A stretch of 17,444 nt of DNA from an uncultured Muribaculaceae bacterium (GTDB lineage: Bacteria; Bacteroidota; Bacteroidia; Bacteroidales; Muribaculaceae), in NCBI GenBank assembly GCA_910586175.1, contig CAJUIJ010000040.1, positions 1-17,444 on the forward strand. The letters run 5' to 3'. This document shows positions 16,069 through 17,444 of the stretch, in pieces. The translations under genes were made by a program, and so were the position numbers. Each line of letters opens with the position of its first letter. Within the stretch, counting starts at the first letter, position 1. Below the pieces are notes generated by a model. That model made no database searches. It was not told the origin of the DNA and saw only the letters and a program-made list of their open reading frames with translations.

Positions 16069-16131
16069 GTCCTTAAAGTCCTTAAAGTCCTTAAAGTCTT
16101 TAAAGTCCTTAACGACCTTAACGACCTTTTG
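16069..16131. repeat. Seven-copy 9-bp tandem repeat between sufD and sufS
   Basis: Nonamers based on GTCCTTAAA run without a gap. Three are identical (16069-16095). Then come GTCTTTAAA (16096-16104), GTCCTTAAC (16105-16113), GACCTTAAC (16114-16122) and a decayed GACCTTTTG (16123-16131). Identical copies at one end and drifting copies at the other suggest recent slippage growth at the sufD side. The array fills most of the 84-base space before sufS. It could vary in copy number between strains and change spacing or mRNA structure before sufS. No protein is encoded. Confidence 0.92.
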
Positions 16132-16152
16132 GGGTAAATTGTTATTTCTATT

Positions 16153-17364
16153 ATGATAGAGGATAGTATTCGCGAGGAGTTTCCCATATTGGGGCGAGAG
16201 GTGAACGGCAAGCCGCTCATCTATCTCGACAATGTAGCTACTTCTCAGACACCACGGGTGGTTGTGGAGGAAATTGCCCGGCTGTATGGCACCTCCAAGG
16301 CCAATGTGCACCGTGGAGTGCATACCCTCTCGCAAGAGGCCACAGAGCTTCAGGAGGAGTGCCGCAGACGCGTGCAGCGTCATATCAACGCCGAGAGCCA
16401 TGAGGAGATAATCTTCACCCGCGGCACCACCGAGGCCATAAATCTCGTGGCCTCATCTTACGGACAGCGGTTCAGGGATGGCGACGAGATTATCCTGACT
16501 GTCATGGAGCATCATGCCAACATTGTGCCATGGCAGCTGATAGGCAACCATGCCGATGTGAAAATAAGGGTGGTCGACATAAATGAGCGCGGAGAGCTGG
16601 ACTTGGAGCAATATCGCTCCCTCTTCAACGAGCGCACCGTGATGGCGGCATTCTGCCATGTCAGCAATGTGCTCGGCACCCAGAATCCGGTGAAGGATAT
16701 GATTGCCACCGCCCATGCGCATGGGGTGCCGGTGCTCGTGGACGGCGCACAGGCCTCCCCTCACCTGCGCATCGATGTGCGCGATCTTGACTGCGACTTC
16801 TACGTATTCTCGGCTCATAAGATGTACGGTCCCACCGGCGTGGGCGTGCTTTACGGACGCAAACGCCTGCTCGAGGAGATGCCTCCATATCAGGGAGGCG
16901 GCGAGATGATCAAGCATGTCACATTTGAGAAGACCACCTATGCCGAACTCCCTTTCAAGTTTGAGGCCGGCACTCCCGACTTCATCGGCATTGCAGCCTT
17001 TGCCAAGGCATTTGACTTCTTAGACCGTATCGGCCTCGAGAACATCGAAGCTCATGAGCTGGAACTCTTGCGCTACACCACCTCTCTTCTCACGGAGCTT
17101 GAAGGGGTGCATATCTACGGCACAGCACCCGGCAAAGGGCCGGTGATATCGTTCAACGTCGGCAACGCACACAATTATGACGTGGGCCTGCTGCTTGACC
17201 GGCTCGGCGTGGCCGTGCGCACCGGACATCATTGCGCACAACCGCTCATGGAACGTCTCGGCGTGCCGGGCACCGTAAGGGCCGGCTTCGCAGTATACAA
17301 TACCAAAGAAGAGTGCGACAGCTTTGTTGCAGCTCTCAAACGTATCATGCCGATGCTGATGTGA
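16153..17364 (+). CDS. sufS: SufS-type cysteine desulfurase
   Basis: SufS is a pyridoxal-phosphate enzyme that removes sulfur from cysteine and supplies it to the SUF assembly machinery. The 403-residue product fits group II desulfurases. The N-terminal YLDNVATSQTP (24-34) has Val where Ala is usual (LDNAATSQ). HRGVHTLS follows, then the cofactor-contacting TRGTTEAINLV. The MEHHANIVPWQ motif, VDGAQASPH, and the PLP Schiff-base Lys223 in FSAHKMYGPTG are all present. The active-site Cys361 is in RTGHHCAQPLM, followed by GTVRAGFAVYNTKEE. The ATG at 16153 follows the 9-bp repeat array and has no clear Shine-Dalgarno sequence, which is normal for Bacteroidetes. No SufE or SufU sulfur acceptor gene is visible, and sufB is also absent from the window. 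Confidence 0.95.
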   Translation: MIEDSIREEFPILGREVNGKPLIYLDNVATSQTPRVVVEEIARLYGTSKANVHRGVHTLSQEATELQEECRRRVQRHINAESHEEIIFTRGTTEAINLVASSYGQRFRDGDEIILTVMEHHANIVPWQLIGNHADVKIRVVDINERGELDLEQYRSLFNERTVMAAFCHVSNVLGTQNPVKDMIATAHAHGVPVLVDGAQASPHLRIDVRDLDCDFYVFSAHKMYGPTGVGVLYGRKRLLEEMPPYQGGGEMIKHVTFEKTTYAELPFKFEAGTPDFIGIAAFAKAFDFLDRIGLENIEAHELELLRYTTSLLTELEGVHIYGTAPGKGPVISFNVGNAHNYDVGLLLDRLGVAVRTGHHCAQPLMERLGVPGTVRAGFAVYNTKEECDSFVAALKRIMPMLM

Positions 17365-17378
17365 CAGCATATAGTTTT
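17353..17378 (+). terminator. Weak candidate terminator at the end of sufS
   Basis: ATGCTG (17353-17358) and CAGCAT (17365-17370) can pair around a six-base loop that contains the TGA stop of sufS. TTTT follows at 17375-17378. The stem is short and the T-run begins four bases after it, so activity is uncertain, but it sits where the suf operon should end. Confidence 0.35.
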
Positions 17379-17395
17379 AACAAGTCCACTTAAGT

Positions 17396-17406
17396 AATGA
17401 GTCATT
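17396..17406. repeat. 11-bp palindrome downstream of sufS
   Basis: AATGA-G-TCATT is a perfect inverted repeat centred on 17401, in an AT-rich region that also holds ACTTAAGT. It lies upstream of a promoter-like element, so it could be an operator for the next gene outside the window. It is short enough to be chance. Confidence 0.3.
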
Positions 17407-17430
17407 TTAAATTTAAATTTGATTTGTGCT

Positions 17431-17438
17431 TATTTTTG
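17431..17438 (+). promoter_or_regulatory. Promoter -7 element for a gene beyond the window
   Basis: TATTTTTG matches the Bacteroidetes -7 consensus TAnnTTTG exactly. No TTTG lies 19-21 bases upstream; the nearest candidate is TTTT at 17405-17408, 22 bases away. The surrounding 60 bases are AT-rich and gene-free, which fits a promoter region. Confidence 0.4.
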
Positions 17439-17444
17439 TCAGAT

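Noticed and set aside
16069..16131. CRISPR array
   Set aside because: The units are 9 bases with no spacers, and no cas genes are present.
16051..16401. Minus-strand open frame with a KDFKDFKDF tail
   Set aside because: It is antisense to sufS and reads through the 9-base repeat, which creates the repetitive peptide; there is no start signal or family resemblance.

Overview
The window looks like a chromosomal piece of a Bacteroidales bacterium. Three things support this: type IX secretion genes (PorU- and PorV-like), Bacteroidetes-type promoters (TTTG, 19-base spacer, TAnnTTTG), and a Rex, gltX and suf set resembling Bacteroidales versions. The style (moderate GC, a retained T9SS) would suit a Muribaculaceae-like gut lineage, but that placement is inference. 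No phage, plasmid, insertion sequence, CRISPR array, tRNA or rRNA is visible. No gap between genes exceeds about 110 bases.

Layout. On the minus strand, the first 1.9 kb holds a polytopic membrane protein (GT-C-like, possibly a glycosyltransferase), followed downstream by a second membrane protein cut by the window edge. A 110-base divergent promoter region separates this pair from a long plus-strand run. That run is: gltX; a 73-base leader with a perfect 9-base inverted repeat reaching into the next start codon; a first PorU-like C25 protease; the redox regulator Rex; a fumarylacetoacetate-hydrolase-like protein that appears to have lost its catalytic residues; a second, diverged PorU-like protease; porV; ispF; a CvpA-family protein; then sufC, sufD and sufS. 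A 9-base tandem repeat sits between sufD and sufS.

How it fits together. PorU and PorV belong to the T9SS outer-membrane attachment complex: PorV shuttles cargo and PorU cleaves the C-terminal sorting domain. Here porU-1, rex, the FAH-like gene and porU-2 are joined by three successive 4-base ATGA stop/start overlaps, and porV follows with no spacer, so the five genes look like one translationally coupled unit. It contains two different sortase-like proteases, an NADH/NAD+ sensor and a probable pseudoenzyme. That combination is the most unusual content of the window. The suf end encodes Fe-S cluster assembly (ATPase SufC, SufD, cysteine desulfurase SufS), but the scaffold gene sufB, usually next to sufC, is absent from the window.

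Limits. All family calls rest on motifs read by eye and remembered family sequences; no database search was run.
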